A stretch of 64,000 nt of DNA from Bradyrhizobium sp. 149 (GTDB taxonomy: Bacteria > Pseudomonadota > Alphaproteobacteria > Rhizobiales > Xanthobacteraceae). Below are positions 51,191-61,900 of the stretch, in pieces (position 1 is the stretch's first letter; each line of letters opens with the position of its first letter). Position numbers and translations under genes: made by a program. The notes under the pieces are model-generated. The model made no database searches. It was not told the DNA's origin and was given only the letters and a program-made list of their open reading frames with translations. The DNA lies in NCBI RefSeq assembly GCF_023073915.1, contig NZ_JADPKK010000019.1, positions 496,001 through 560,000 of the forward strand. The letters run 5' to 3'.

Positions 51191-52732
51191 ATGGACCAGG
51201 ACGTCGCAGCGAAAGAACAGCCCCGTTACATCAAGCTCAACGATCGCGACAACGTCGCGATCGTGGTCAATGATTTCGGGCTTCCCGCCGGCTCCCGCTT
51301 TGCCTGCGGGCTGACGCTGCGCGCCTTCGTGCCGCAAGGCCACAAGACGGCCCTGGTCGACATCACGCAGGACGCACCGATCATCCGCTACGGCGAGGTG
51401 ATCGGCTACGCGCTTTCGCCGATCCTGGCCGGCGAATGGGTGGATGAAGCGCGCATCCGCATGCCGGAGGCCCCTGCCCTCGACAAGCTGGAAATCTCGA
51501 CCGCCGTTCCCGCGCCGCTGCCGCCGCTCGAAGGCTTTACCTTCGAGGGCTTTCGCAATTCGGACGGTTCGGTCGGCACCAAAAACATCCTCGGCATCTC
51601 CTCCTCCGTGCAGTGCGTCAAGGGCACGATGGAGTATGCCGTGAAGCGCATCCGCGCCGAGCTGCTGCCGAAATACCCGAACGTCGACGACGTTGTGCCG
51701 CTGACGCATGCCTATGGCTGCGGCGTCGCCATCACCGCGCCCGACGCGGTGATTCCGATCCGCACGCTGCAGAACATCGCGCAGAACCCGAACTTCGGTG
51801 GCGAGATTCTGGTCGTCAGCCTCGGCTGCGAGAAGCTTGCGCCCGAGCGTCTGGTACCGGAAGGCGTCAGCAACGCCATCGTGCGCATGCAGGACGAAGC
51901 CTTCGACGGTTTTGGCGCGATCGTCGACGCGATCATGACCCAGGCCGAAACCCGCCTGAAAATCCTCAACAAGCGCACCCGGGAGACCTGCCCGGCCGCC
52001 GATCTCGTCATCGGTCTGCAATGCGGCGGCAGCGACGCCTTCTCCGGCGTCACCGCGAATCCCGCCGTCGGCTTCGCCGCGGACCTGCTGGTGCGCGCCG
52101 GCGCCACCGTGATGTTCTCGGAAGTCACCGAAGTGCGCGACGCGATCCAGCTGCTCACGCGACGCGCCATCAACGAGGACGTCGGCCGCGCACTGGTGCG
52201 CGAGATGGCCTGGTACGACTCATATCTGGCCCGCGGCGGCGCCGACCGCAGCGCCAACACCACGCCGGGCAACAAGAAGGGCGGCCTGGCGAATATCGTC
52301 GAGAAGTCGCTCGGCTCGATCGTCAAGTCCGGCTCGTCCGCGATCACCGGCGTGCTCGCGCCCGGTGAGAAGGCGACCCAGAAGGGCATGCTGTTTGCGG
52401 CAACGCCGGCGTCCGACTTCATCTGCGGCACGCTCCAGCTCGCCTCCGGCATGACGCTGCAGGTGTTCACCACCGGCCGCGGCACGCCCTATGGCCTTGC
52501 CGCCGCACCCGTGATCAAGGTCGCCACCCGCAGCGAGCTCGCGCGTCGCTGGAAGGACCTGATCGATTTCGATGCGGGAGGCATCGCGACCGGCGAGAAG
52601 ACCATCGAGGAAACCGGCTGGGACCTGTTCCGCCTGATCCTCGACGTCGCCAGCGGCCGCACGCAACCCTGGTCGGATCGCTGGGGCATCCACAACGATT
52701 TGACGCTGTTCAATCCGGCGCCGGTGACCTGA
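51191..52732 (+). CDS. garD: Galactarate dehydratase, UxaA/GarD family
   Basis: The 513-residue protein has an N-terminal SAF-like beta domain (about 10-95: [35 protein letters not shown]), then the large GarD core with [46 protein letters not shown] and [20 protein letters not shown]. The cysteines in YGCG, LGCE and LQCGG would hold the iron. GarD dehydrates galactarate to 5-keto-4-deoxyglucarate; altronate dehydratase UxaA is the nearest alternative. Context with kdgD favours galactarate. It starts 16 bases after the dehydrogenase gene. Confidence 0.85.
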   Translation: MDQDVAAKEQPRYIKLNDRDNVAIVVNDFGLPAGSRFACGLTLRAFVPQGHKTALVDITQDAPIIRYGEVIGYALSPILAGEWVDEARIRMPEAPALDKLEISTAVPAPLPPLEGFTFEGFRNSDGSVGTKNILGISSSVQCVKGTMEYAVKRIRAELLPKYPNVDDVVPLTHAYGCGVAITAPDAVIPIRTLQNIAQNPNFGGEILVVSLGCEKLAPERLVPEGVSNAIVRMQDEAFDGFGAIVDAIMTQAETRLKILNKRTRETCPAADLVIGLQCGGSDAFSGVTANPAVGFAADLLVRAGATVMFSEVTEVRDAIQLLTRRAINEDVGRALVREMAWYDSYLARGGADRSANTTPGNKKGGLANIVEKSLGSIVKSGSSAITGVLAPGEKATQKGMLFAATPASDFICGTLQLASGMTLQVFTTGRGTPYGLAAAPVIKVATRSELARRWKDLIDFDAGGIATGEKTIEETGWDLFRLILDVASGRTQPWSDRWGIHNDLTLFNPAPVT

Positions 52733-52775
52733 GCGCCGCGCGCGGATGCTAACAGAACATCAAGAGGACGTCTCA

Positions 52776-53981
52776 ATGTCCCGCATTACGACCCTGCGCA
52801 CGATCCGCATTGAGGAACGACCGAACCTGATCTGGGTCGAGATCGAAACGGATGAAGGGCTCACCGGCCTCGGCGAAAGCTTTCGCGGCGCCCAGGCCGT
52901 TGAGGCTGCCGTGCATGAGCTCGCGGCACCGCTGGTGCTCGGCCAGGACTCCCGCCGCATCGAGGCGATCTCGCGCCAGTTGCTGACGCCCTATCTCGGC
53001 TTCCACAGCGTCAGCGCCGAGGTGCGTGCCGCCAGCGCCATCGACATCGCGCTGTGGGACATCAAGGGCCAGCGTCACGGCATTCCCGTACACGAGGCGC
53101 TCGGCGGCGCGAGCCGGCTCGACATCCGCGCCTACAACACCTGCGCCGGCTACGCCTACAACACCAAGAGCGCCAAACGGCGCGAGATCGGCACGGACGA
53201 TGCATCGCTCGGTCCCTATGACGACCAGATCGCGTTCATGCGCGACGCCGGCGCGCTCGCCGAAAGCCTTTTGAGCGAGGGCTATGGCGCCATGAAGATC
53301 TGGCCATTCGACCCCTTTGCCGCCGATGGCGGACATTCGATCTCGCTCACCGAGCTCAAGACCGGGCTGGAGCCATTCCGCAAGATCCGCGACGCGGTCG
53401 GCGAGCGCATCGAGATCATGTGCGAGCTGCACAGCCTGTGGGGCGCGCAGGCGGCCGAACGCATCTGCCGCGCATTGGAAGACTACAATGTGTTCTGGGT
53501 CGAGGATCCCCTCGACAAGATGGACGATGTGCAGGGCCTCGCCGACCTGCGTCGGCGCGTCAAGACGCCGATCTGCGGTAGCGAGACCCTGGCGGGCGCT
53601 GCGAGTTTCCGCAATCTGCTCGCGGCCGACGCCATCGACGTGGTGATGCTCGACATCGCATGGTGTGGTGGCTTGAGCGAAGCGCGCAAGATCGCCGCCC
53701 TGGCAGAAGCCTACAACAAGCCGCTCGCGCCGCACGATTGCACCCGCCCGGTCGCGCTGATGGCGGGTCTGCATCTGGCGCTGCATGCGCCAACCGCGAT
53801 CTTCCAGGAGGTCGTGCGTGCGACGTTGTCGACCTGGTACCGCGATCTCGTCACCGCGCTGCCGACCGTGAACAACGGCGTCGTGTCTGCGCCGCGTTCC
53901 CCCGGCCTGGGCCTTGCGCTCAATCCCGACGTGCGCCGCCGTGCGGATGCGGTGGTGCGAGAGTCCCGTTTCGGCGCGTAA
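52776..53981 (+). CDS. Enolase-superfamily sugar-acid dehydratase (mandelate racemase-like)
   Basis: The 401-residue protein has the MR capping domain (about 1-110) and a barrel with K174 in YGAMKIWPFD, metal ligands E217 (MCELHS), E243 (WVEDP) and E270 (CGSETLAG), D293 (VMLDIAWCGG) and H320 (APHDCTRP). These ligands make it catalytically competent. The substrate cannot be read directly; galactarate or another hexarate is favoured by the operon. It differs in type from GudD in this cluster. GAGGAC lies before ATG 52776. Confidence 0.83.
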   Translation: MSRITTLRTIRIEERPNLIWVEIETDEGLTGLGESFRGAQAVEAAVHELAAPLVLGQDSRRIEAISRQLLTPYLGFHSVSAEVRAASAIDIALWDIKGQRHGIPVHEALGGASRLDIRAYNTCAGYAYNTKSAKRREIGTDDASLGPYDDQIAFMRDAGALAESLLSEGYGAMKIWPFDPFAADGGHSISLTELKTGLEPFRKIRDAVGERIEIMCELHSLWGAQAAERICRALEDYNVFWVEDPLDKMDDVQGLADLRRRVKTPICGSETLAGAASFRNLLAADAIDVVMLDIAWCGGLSEARKIAALAEAYNKPLAPHDCTRPVALMAGLHLALHAPTAIFQEVVRATLSTWYRDLVTALPTVNNGVVSAPRSPGLGLALNPDVRRRADAVVRESRFGA

Positions 53982-54188
53982 GACACGCGCGAAACGTCAC
54001 CGCGCGACGGCTCCCCCGAAACCGTCCGGAAACATTGGCGCCGTAAGTTTCTTTCACGCTTCGTCGCGGCGACATCATGCAATCAAATATATCCGAGCCT
54101 GGCGATCGAATGTTCGCACACAAGCGAACCTGTCGCGGCATCGCCGCGACAAAACCTCCGATTGCCATTTTTCCACGGAGATTTTCCA

Positions 54189-54452
54189 ATGCGCGCTCTT
54201 TCGATGATTGCCGCTGCCGCTGCCATGATTGCCAACTCGGTCGGTGCATTCGCCGGCGAGCTTCCCTCTTACGAAGTGAAGTCCTTTCCGATCTCGGCGA
54301 TGCAAGTGCAGGTGCTCGGCGGTGCCGGCGTCGAGGAGCAGTCGGCTGCGCCCGCGATGATCGTCGCAGGCATGCCCGCCTCCCCCGTGTCTGTGCCGTC
54401 GCCGCGCGTGAAGCGGCTTGCCAGCGCCGACACGGCGCGCGAGGCGCGCTGA
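54189..54452 (+). CDS. Small exported protein of unknown function
   Basis: The 87-residue precursor has a clear signal peptide (about 1-24, MRALSMIAAAAAMIANSVGA then FAGE). The mature part is short, Val/Ala/Pro-rich (EVKSFPISAMQVQVLGGAGV) and ends with a basic RVKR segment. It is not recognised. GGAG (54176-54179) lies nine bases before the ATG. It is convergent with the next small exported protein across a strong hairpin. Confidence 0.65.
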   Translation: MRALSMIAAAAAMIANSVGAFAGELPSYEVKSFPISAMQVQVLGGAGVEEQSAAPAMIVAGMPASPVSVPSPRVKRLASADTAREAR

Positions 54453-54461
54453 ACCTCCACC

Positions 54462-54500
54462 GTCATTCCGGGTTCGACGCTCTGCGTCGCCCGGGATGAC
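54462..54500. terminator. Bidirectional hairpin between two small exported-protein genes
   Basis: GTCATTCCGGG (54462-54472) pairs with CCCGGGATGAC (54490-54500, one wobble), and the inner CGACGC pairs with GCGTCG around TCT. It lies between convergent stops at 54452 and 54509 and resembles a dispersed GTCATTCCGGG repeat type. Confidence 0.75.
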
Positions 54501-54508
54501 GCTTCATT

Positions 54509-54856
54509 CTACGTCATGCTGCCCGGCATGAAGCAGCGCACGCGCGGATGGCCGTCGATATAGTGCTTCCACACCATGGTGCGGCCGATCTTGTTCGGCT
54601 CGGTAATGACGGCGCCGTCAGGCACGACCACCCATTCGCCGTCGAGATGCACGCGATAACGGCCCTGGTCGGATTCCCAGTCGACATCGGCAACCATATA
54701 GCCGTCCGCATCCGAGCAGCATTGGCCGTATTCGCTGTGCAGGCTCTCGAACCAGGGCTTTAACGGTGAGTTGGCGTAGCGCCCGTCGTCGCGCGCCAGC
54801 GCCGGGGTCGCTAGCGGTCCCAGCAGCGCAGCGGCACATAATCGTGCAAGTCGCAT
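54509..54856 (-). CDS. Small exported cysteine-containing protein
   Basis: The 115-residue precursor from ATG 54856 has a signal peptide ending ALA near residue 22. The mature protein contains YGQCCSDADGYMVADVDWES, a beta-rich middle (YRVHLDGEWVVVPDGAVITE) and a late CFMPG, giving three cysteines in the mature part. It is not a family I can name, though similar short proteins occur in Bradyrhizobiaceae as far as I recall. No neighbour suggests a role. Confidence 0.7.
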   Translation of the reverse strand: MRLARLCAAALLGPLATPALARDDGRYANSPLKPWFESLHSEYGQCCSDADGYMVADVDWESDQGRYRVHLDGEWVVVPDGAVITEPNKIGRTMVWKHYIDGHPRVRCFMPGSMT

Positions 54857-55236
54857 GTCGTCTTCTCGCGAATCGTAATCCTCGCAGCAGGGGACAGACG
54901 ACGTCGTCCGCCTTCTGTGCCCTTCAGAAGGGCACAGAGACCACGACTCGCTCCCCAGCAGCTTTGCGACAGCTATGCAAATCCGGCGCCAGCGCGCATT
55001 CCGGGGAACTACTGGAGGGCGGCGGGCACGCGCTCGTCTTTCGACGGATATACCCGCTGCTCGTGCGCCACGATCTCCGCTGTCATCGCCGGCCGCATGC
55101 AATTGCGCACGGTCGTCACGGACGCCGCGTGCGAACACGGAGAACCTGCGGCGTGCTGGATTCCCCGCCTTGACGGGAAATCACGGCGCCGTGTGGAGCT
55201 ACAGAAGTTCAGGCAGCACAGTACGCGAGGTAGGCC
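54857..55236. other. Intergenic region with a strong hairpin
   Basis: These 380 bases have no supported gene. CTGTGCCCTT (54915-54924) and AAGGGCACAG (54928-54937) form a perfect 10-base hairpin with a three-base loop. The rest is open on both strands but without start signals or domains. Confidence 0.5.
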
Positions 55237-55839
55237 CTACTGCTTCGGCGCCGGCGCCATCATCGCGCCGCCCTTCTTCGCCGCGGGCGCGGGCAGCGGC
55301 TTGGTCGCGGCGGTCGCTTGCGCCGGGAGATATTTCGCGACGATCGCGGGATCGACCTGGGCGATGTTGGCGTCGGGAAGACGCGTCCAGGTCTCGTCCT
55401 TGCCGAACAGGGAGATGCCGAGAAAGCCGCGCATAGTCAGCGTCTGCCCGTCCGGGCTGACCGTCATCTTGGCCTTCCAGATGTTGCCGTCGCGCGGATT
55501 GACCACGTTGCCGCCGTCATACTTCAAGCCGTCGCGCTTCATGTCGCGGATGAAGGAGAGCCCGAGCACCGGCGCGTTCTTGCGATCGTCCGTGCATTTC
55601 GCGCAGACCTCGTTCGGATCGTCGCCGGGCCGCGGAAAGGTTTTTGCGATGACGCCTTCGAACACACCGCCGTGGTCGACGAAGAGAAACCATCCCACCG
55701 TCTTGCCGTCTTCCACCTTTTGCCAGAGGCCTGCGGCGGTCGGCTGCTGCACTTGCGCCGCAGCCGGGCTCATCGCACCGAGCGACATCGCCAGCGCGAG
55801 CAGCGAGAACAGCCGAAAGCTGAAAAAAAGAGTCCGCAT
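55237..55839 (-). CDS. DUF2147 family exported protein
   Basis: The 200-residue precursor has a signal peptide (about 1-29, ending AAA). The mature part has the DUF2147 pattern: [20 protein letters not shown], then [10 protein letters not shown], a [15 protein letters not shown] insert with two cysteines, [40 protein letters not shown] and [17 protein letters not shown]. The C-terminal about 30 residues are Ala/Pro-rich. ATG 55839 is chosen for AAGGTG six bases before it. Function of the family is unknown; it is periplasmic by signal. Confidence 0.85.
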   Translation of the reverse strand: MRTLFFSFRLFSLLALAMSLGAMSPAAAQVQQPTAAGLWQKVEDGKTVGWFLFVDHGGVFEGVIAKTFPRPGDDPNEVCAKCTDDRKNAPVLGLSFIRDMKRDGLKYDGGNVVNPRDGNIWKAKMTVSPDGQTLTMRGFLGISLFGKDETWTRLPDANIAQVDPAIVAKYLPAQATAATKPLPAPAAKKGGAMMAPAPKQ

Positions 55840-55964
55840 TATCGTCACCTTGCTGAGCCAATCACCTTGCTAAGCCACCAACTGCAATGGCCGCAGACTA
55901 CGGCGATTTCGCGAACTGTTCCAGCACCAGAAACATGGGCCATCGCCGCCCTCGCAGCTGGCCG

Positions 55965-57002
<1,038 letters not shown>

Positions 57003-57175
57003 TTATCGGTCGTTATCGGTGGGACGGCGCCCGGCGGGCAGAGGTGACCTTGCCTGTCTAGCCAACGGGGATGGATCAGGGAAGGCATAAAAGCGGGAGC
57101 GCCCCGCAGCCGCACCCACTTGCCGGGTCAGGATAACTGGGCTGTAACGAGCAAAGATATGACGGAGATCAATCG

Positions 57176-57643
57176 GTGAACGCACCAAGCCGCCTCGATA
57201 CGACGCCGCGCCTGGAGGACTACCCTTATCGCATCAGCGACAATGTCCGCTTCGGCGATCTCGATCCCAACCAGCACGTCAACAACGCTGTCTACGCCAC
57301 TTATTTCGAGACCGGCCGTGTCACGCTGATGAAGCTCCCGGAATATGGGCTGACGCCGCCGGGACTCGCCTGGATCATCGTGCGGCTCGACATCCATTTT
57401 CGCGCGGAGCTGCATTGGCCGGGCACGATCGAACTCGGCCTCGCCGTCGTGAAGCTGGGACGAACGTCAGTGACGTTCGAGCAGGTCGTGTTTTCGGAAG
57501 GAAAGTGCATCGCGTCAGCGACGTCGGTCGCCGTGATGATCGACGAGGTGTCGCGCCGGCCAACGCCGCTCACCGCGGAAGTGCTCGAGAAGCTCAGGCC
57601 CTGGCACAAGCGCGGCATCGAGGTCGCGCCGCCGAGCTCATAG
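57176..57643 (+). CDS. Acyl-CoA thioesterase-like hotdog protein
   Basis: This is a 155-residue single hotdog-fold protein. RFGDLDPNQHVNNAVYATYFE contains the Asp of the 4-hydroxybenzoyl-CoA thioesterase type, and LDIHFRAELHWPGTIEL continues the strand order. The start is GTG 57176. No better ATG exists in frame. It hydrolyses some acyl- or aryl-CoA; the substrate is unknown. It lies between the ferredoxin-NADP reductase and the ferredoxin genes, on the opposite strand to both. Confidence 0.87.
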   Translation: MNAPSRLDTTPRLEDYPYRISDNVRFGDLDPNQHVNNAVYATYFETGRVTLMKLPEYGLTPPGLAWIIVRLDIHFRAELHWPGTIELGLAVVKLGRTSVTFEQVVFSEGKCIASATSVAVMIDEVSRRPTPLTAEVLEKLRPWHKRGIEVAPPSS

Positions 57644-57676
57644 TTCAATCAACGAGGATCAGGCTTGTCAGAAGGA

Positions 57677-57997
57677 TCAGGCCTGCCGTTCCGGCGTCGC
57701 GACCACGAGGCCGTCGAGATCGTCGGAGACCTTGATCTGGCAGGACAGGCGCGAGTTCGGGCGCACGTCGAAGCCGAAGTCGAGCATGTCCTCTTCCATC
57801 GGCGTCGGGCTGCCGACCTTCTCGCGCCATGCTTCGTCGACATAGACATGGCACGTGGCGCAGGCGCAGGCGCCGCCGCATTCGGCCTCGATGCCGGGAA
57901 TGCTGTTGCGGATGGCGGCTTCCATCACAGTCGCGCCGTTCTCGACGTCCACCGTGCGGGTTTCGCCCTTGTGATCGACAAAGTGAATTTTGGCCAT
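57677..57997 (-). CDS. 2Fe-2S ferredoxin, adrenodoxin type
   Basis: This 106-residue ferredoxin has cluster cysteines C40, C46, C49 (the C-x5-C-x2-C pattern in CGGACACATC, with an extra C44) and C86 in SRLSCQIKV. The C-terminal half has [11 protein letters not shown], as in FdVI/adrenodoxin-type proteins that donate electrons to P450s, oxygenases or FeS assembly. ATG 57997 gives the typical [10 protein letters not shown] start; the frame is open further up to 58126. The electron source could be the reductase at 55965. Confidence 0.93.
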   Translation of the reverse strand: MAKIHFVDHKGETRTVDVENGATVMEAAIRNSIPGIEAECGGACACATCHVYVDEAWREKVGSPTPMEEDMLDFGFDVRPNSRLSCQIKVSDDLDGLVVATPERQA

Positions 57998-58162
57998 GTG
58001 TGCTCGTGCTGCCGCGATCTTGAGAATGAAGGAGGGTCCGGGCTGTCCTATAACGGGTCGGTCAGCCCGGCGCCATAGCGTTTTGGTAAGTCGTGAATAC
58101 CGCTTGGCGGGAAGAAAACCCGTCAAAACAAAAGACTAGGGCACGGCTCTCGCCCTATCGCC

Positions 58163-58537
58163 CTAAGGCTTCAGGATCGCTGCGATCGCGGCGCGAGCCT
58201 CGGTCACCGCCTCTTTCAGCGCGGCGAAGGCGTGCGGCCTGCCCTGACCTGTCCGGATCGCGGTCTCCAGGCTGGCTGCGGCATCCGCCACCGCAAAGGC
58301 GCCGATCCCGCGTGCTGAGCCCTTGAGCTTGTGGGCGAGTGCGCCGGCTTCGGCCGGCAGCGCTGCCATCGCCGCGATCAGGCGCACGGCCTGCTCGGCA
58401 AACATCGCCAGCACTTCCTGTTCCAGCTCGGAATCGCCGAGCGTCATGCGGGAGAGGTGATCGAAGTCGAGCGGGCTGTCGATGGGTGCAAGCGGGGGCG
58501 AGGGCATCCAGTTCATCCGTTGCAGTTCAGGCGTCAT
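58163..58537 (-). CDS. Histidine phosphotransfer (Hpt) domain protein
   Basis: This 124-residue stand-alone Hpt protein has the phospho-accepting His69 in ALAHKLKGSARGIGAFAV, the Hpt consensus H-x-L-K-G-S/A. An N-terminal helix (about 25-60) and two more helices complete the four-helix bundle. It would carry phosphate between a hybrid kinase and a response regulator. No kinase or regulator is adjacent, so the partners are unknown. It is divergent from the giant coiled-coil gene. Confidence 0.9.
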   Translation of the reverse strand: MTPELQRMNWMPSPPLAPIDSPLDFDHLSRMTLGDSELEQEVLAMFAEQAVRLIAAMAALPAEAGALAHKLKGSARGIGAFAVADAAASLETAIRTGQGRPHAFAALKEAVTEARAAIAAILKP

Positions 58538-58933
58538 GGCGCAGGCCCCGGCATCGCGCGATGTCCGCCGGTCCGGCGGTCAAGTTCCCTCCACCCAAGC
58601 ATGGAAATGGTTAACGAAATGTTCCGGCGGTTTTGCGCAAATCTGCCCGTTTATTGACGAAAAGTTGCCGCAATCCGGCGAGTTCGGTGGAGAATTACAT
58701 TTATTGCTAAGGCCTTACGGCCCGATCCTGTTAACGATGATTAAGAATGTCTTAATCGCAGGCATTTCATTCGCGACGCTCTGCCAATAGGATGTTGGAG
58801 AAATTGGCGGACAAGCCGTCCGGGTGGGGACGGCTCGGAGATCCGCGCAAGCGGCATGATCCGGACTGTGGGCTTGCGTAGCGCGCAGAGCTCGCGGGGG
58901 GACGCGTACAAGTAACGAGGGCTCGGACTGAAC
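58538..58933. other. Hpt-giant gene divergent intergenic region
   Basis: These 396 bases hold no supported gene. Spaced TTAA motifs of CtrA type lie at 58731-58755, and a separate GGTTAACG half site lies around 58608-58615. Otherwise the segment shows no repeat or RNA gene. Confidence 0.5.
58731..58755 (+). promoter_or_regulatory. CtrA-type TTAA array upstream of the giant gene
   Basis: TTAAC (58731), TTAA (58741) and TTAA (58752) occur with N7 between the last two: TTAA-GAATGTC-TTAA. This fits a CtrA box, with an extra half site. It lies about 180 bases upstream of ATG 58934. Binding is inferred. Confidence 0.5.
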
Positions 58934-61900
58934 ATGGCGAACACTCCGAAAAAGGTCAAAGACCCCACAGAAGTTGCGCTTTCTGCGATCCAGGAAGCCC
59001 TGAACATCAGCGACACGGCTGCGGACACCAGCCGAAACGCCTCGATGCGCAACGAAACGTTGCCTCCGGTCGCGCCGCCCGCTCCTCCGCTTTTCGACGA
59101 GCCGAGCTTCGACCCGCGTCCTGCCGCGAACGAGCGCGGGATGTTCGACCCGATCGAGGAGCCGCGCTCTTCGCGCCGCGCAGCCAACGACGACCGTGAG
59201 ACCATCGGCCAGTTGCTGCAGGCCCTTCAGAAGGGCCGCCCTGCCCGCAGCGTCTACACCTTTGCCACCATCTTCGCCGGCGTCTGGCTCGCCGCCTGCG
59301 CCGCGCTGACGGTCGGCTTCCTGCCCTCGATCCAGGCCGCCATGGGCCAGAGCGGCGGCGTGCTCGTTATCGCCGGCTTGATCGCGATGTTCTTCGCGCC
59401 GATCATGCTGTTCTACTTCCTTGCCAGCCTCGTCTGGCGCGGTCAAGAAATGCGCATGATCGCCCAGGCGATGGCGCAGGTCGCGATCCGCTTCTCCGAG
59501 CCCGAGGGCTCGGCCTCCGATTCCATGGTCACCGTCGGCCAAGCCATCCGCCGCGAGGTCGCGGCCATGGGCGACGGCATCGAGCGGGCCATCGCGCGCG
59601 CCGGCGAGCTCGAGACGCTGGTCGCCAACGAGGTCGCGGCGCTCGAACGCGCCTATTCCGACAACGAAGTCCGCATTCGCGCCCTGCTCCAGGACATCGC
59701 GCATCAGCGCGACAATCTGGTCGGCCAGGCCGAGCAGGTCCGCAGCGCCATCTCCGGCGTTCAGATCGATTTGCGCCATGACATCGCACTGATCTCGGAC
59801 GCGATCGCCTCACGCGTCGACGAGGTCGCCAAGTCCATCACCGGCGCGCTCGAAGAGCGCGGCGCCCACATCACTGGTGCGCTCAGCAACGCCGGCGACA
59901 ACATGATCCTCGCGCTCGGCGAGCGCGGCGGCGACCTGCTCGACCGCCTCGAGGAGGCCAGCAACGAGACCACGCGCGCCGTGCTCGACGCCAGCGAGCG
60001 GCTGACCACCAGCCTCAACTTCAAGACCGGCCACGTCCACGACGAGTTCGTCGACCTCGCCGACCGCGTCCACGAAATGCTGAACGAGCGCATCGACCGC
60101 ATCACCGGCGAGTTCGAGCAGCGCTCCGCCGCGATCGTCGACGGCATCTCCGAGCGTACCGAGCAGGTGCACGACAGCCTGAAGAATTCGTCGGACTCGC
60201 TGCTGCTCGAGCTCGAGCTGCGCTCCAACGACCTCTCCGCCAAGATCGACGACGCCGGCAACCGCCTCGCCGGCCAGATCATGACCTCCGGCGACAAGGC
60301 GAGCGAGGCGCTCGACGCCACCGTCAACACGCTGGTCGCCAAGGTCGTCAGCCAGACCGAGACCGCGCACGACTCGCTGTCGCTCCAGATGAGCGCCTTC
60401 GACGAGCTGGTGAAGAACCAGGGCACCGAGCTGGTCGAGAAGTTCGCCCGCGACTCCGGCACGCTGGGTGCGCTGATCACCCGCCACATCTCCGAATTCG
60501 ACCGCACCGTGAAGACCTTCGGCGGCGAGATCGTCGATCGGATGGGCCAGCGCACGCAGGATATCCATGAGTCTCTGAAGACCTATGTCGACAATTTCGA
60601 CACCCGCTTCACCGCCAACGGCGGTGCGATCACGGCCGTGCTCGACCAGCGCCTGGTGCAGTTCGAGACCACGATCGGCGAACGTGTCAGCAACCTCGAT
60701 GCCTCGCTGAACGGCAAGATCTCCAGCCTAGACTCGACGATTGACGGTCACATCAAGACCTTCGACGAGCAGCTCGTCGGCCGCGTCGCCGCGCTCGAAC
60801 AGTCGTTCGATACCCGTGCCAAGTCGGTCACCGAGACCATCGACGGACGCCTCAACACGCTCGCCTCGTCACTCACCGACGGTGCCGCGCAGGCGATCCA
60901 GTCGATCGACTCCCGCCTCACCCACCTCACGTCGTCGCTGACCGACGGCGCATCGCAGACCATCCAGTCGATCGATACGCGCCTCACGCATCTGACGACC
61001 ACCCTCACCGGCGGCGCGTCGCAGGCGCTCGAATCCATTGACACGCGCCTCACCTACCTGACCACCGCGGTGACGAACGGCGCCTCGCAGGCCGTGCAGT
61101 CGATCGATACCCGCCTCACGCTCCTGACCTCGACGCTCACGGACGGCACCGCGCAGGCGATCGAGGCGGTCGACCGCCGCATCACCGGCGTCACCGAGAT
61201 CATCGACGGCCGCAGCACGCACCTGACCGACACGGTCACGGCGCGCTTCCAGGACATCCAGTACGCCATCGAGACCAAGGTCGGCTCGGTCGCCAGCGAC
61301 ATCGACGTGCGCGTGGCGCAGTTCGAGGACCTGCTCGGCTCGCGCGTCGAGGCCGTCGCCGGCCGCATCGAGAGCAGCGGACGCCAGGCCAGCGAGGACA
61401 TGATGTCCCGCGCCGAGATGATCTCGACCGCGATCCGCTCGCATGTCGAGGACGCCGAGCGCTCGCTCACCAACCTCGTGGTCAATACCAGCGAGACCAT
61501 TCAGACCGGTGCGCGCACCGCGCAGCAGTCGCTGATGACGGTTTCCTCCGACGTCAACGCGCAGCTCAAGATGACCTCCGCCGAGGTCGAGCGCGCGCTG
61601 ACCGCGGTCGGCACCGGTGCCGCGAACTCGATCCTGAGCAGTGCCCGCGAAGCACAGTCGACGCTGGTCGCCGCATCCGGCGATGCCGCCAACCAGATCA
61701 AGGGGCTCGCAGCCGACGTCGAACGCACGCTGTCGTCGGCAGGCTCGGCGACCGCAGCCTCGATCCTGGCCGGTGCCCGCGAGGTGCAGACCACGCTGGT
61801 CACGGCGTCCTCGGACGCGGCCAACCACGTCAAGACCCTCACCGCCGACGTGCAGCGCTCGCTGTCGATGGCCGGCTCCACCACGGCGGAATCGATCACC

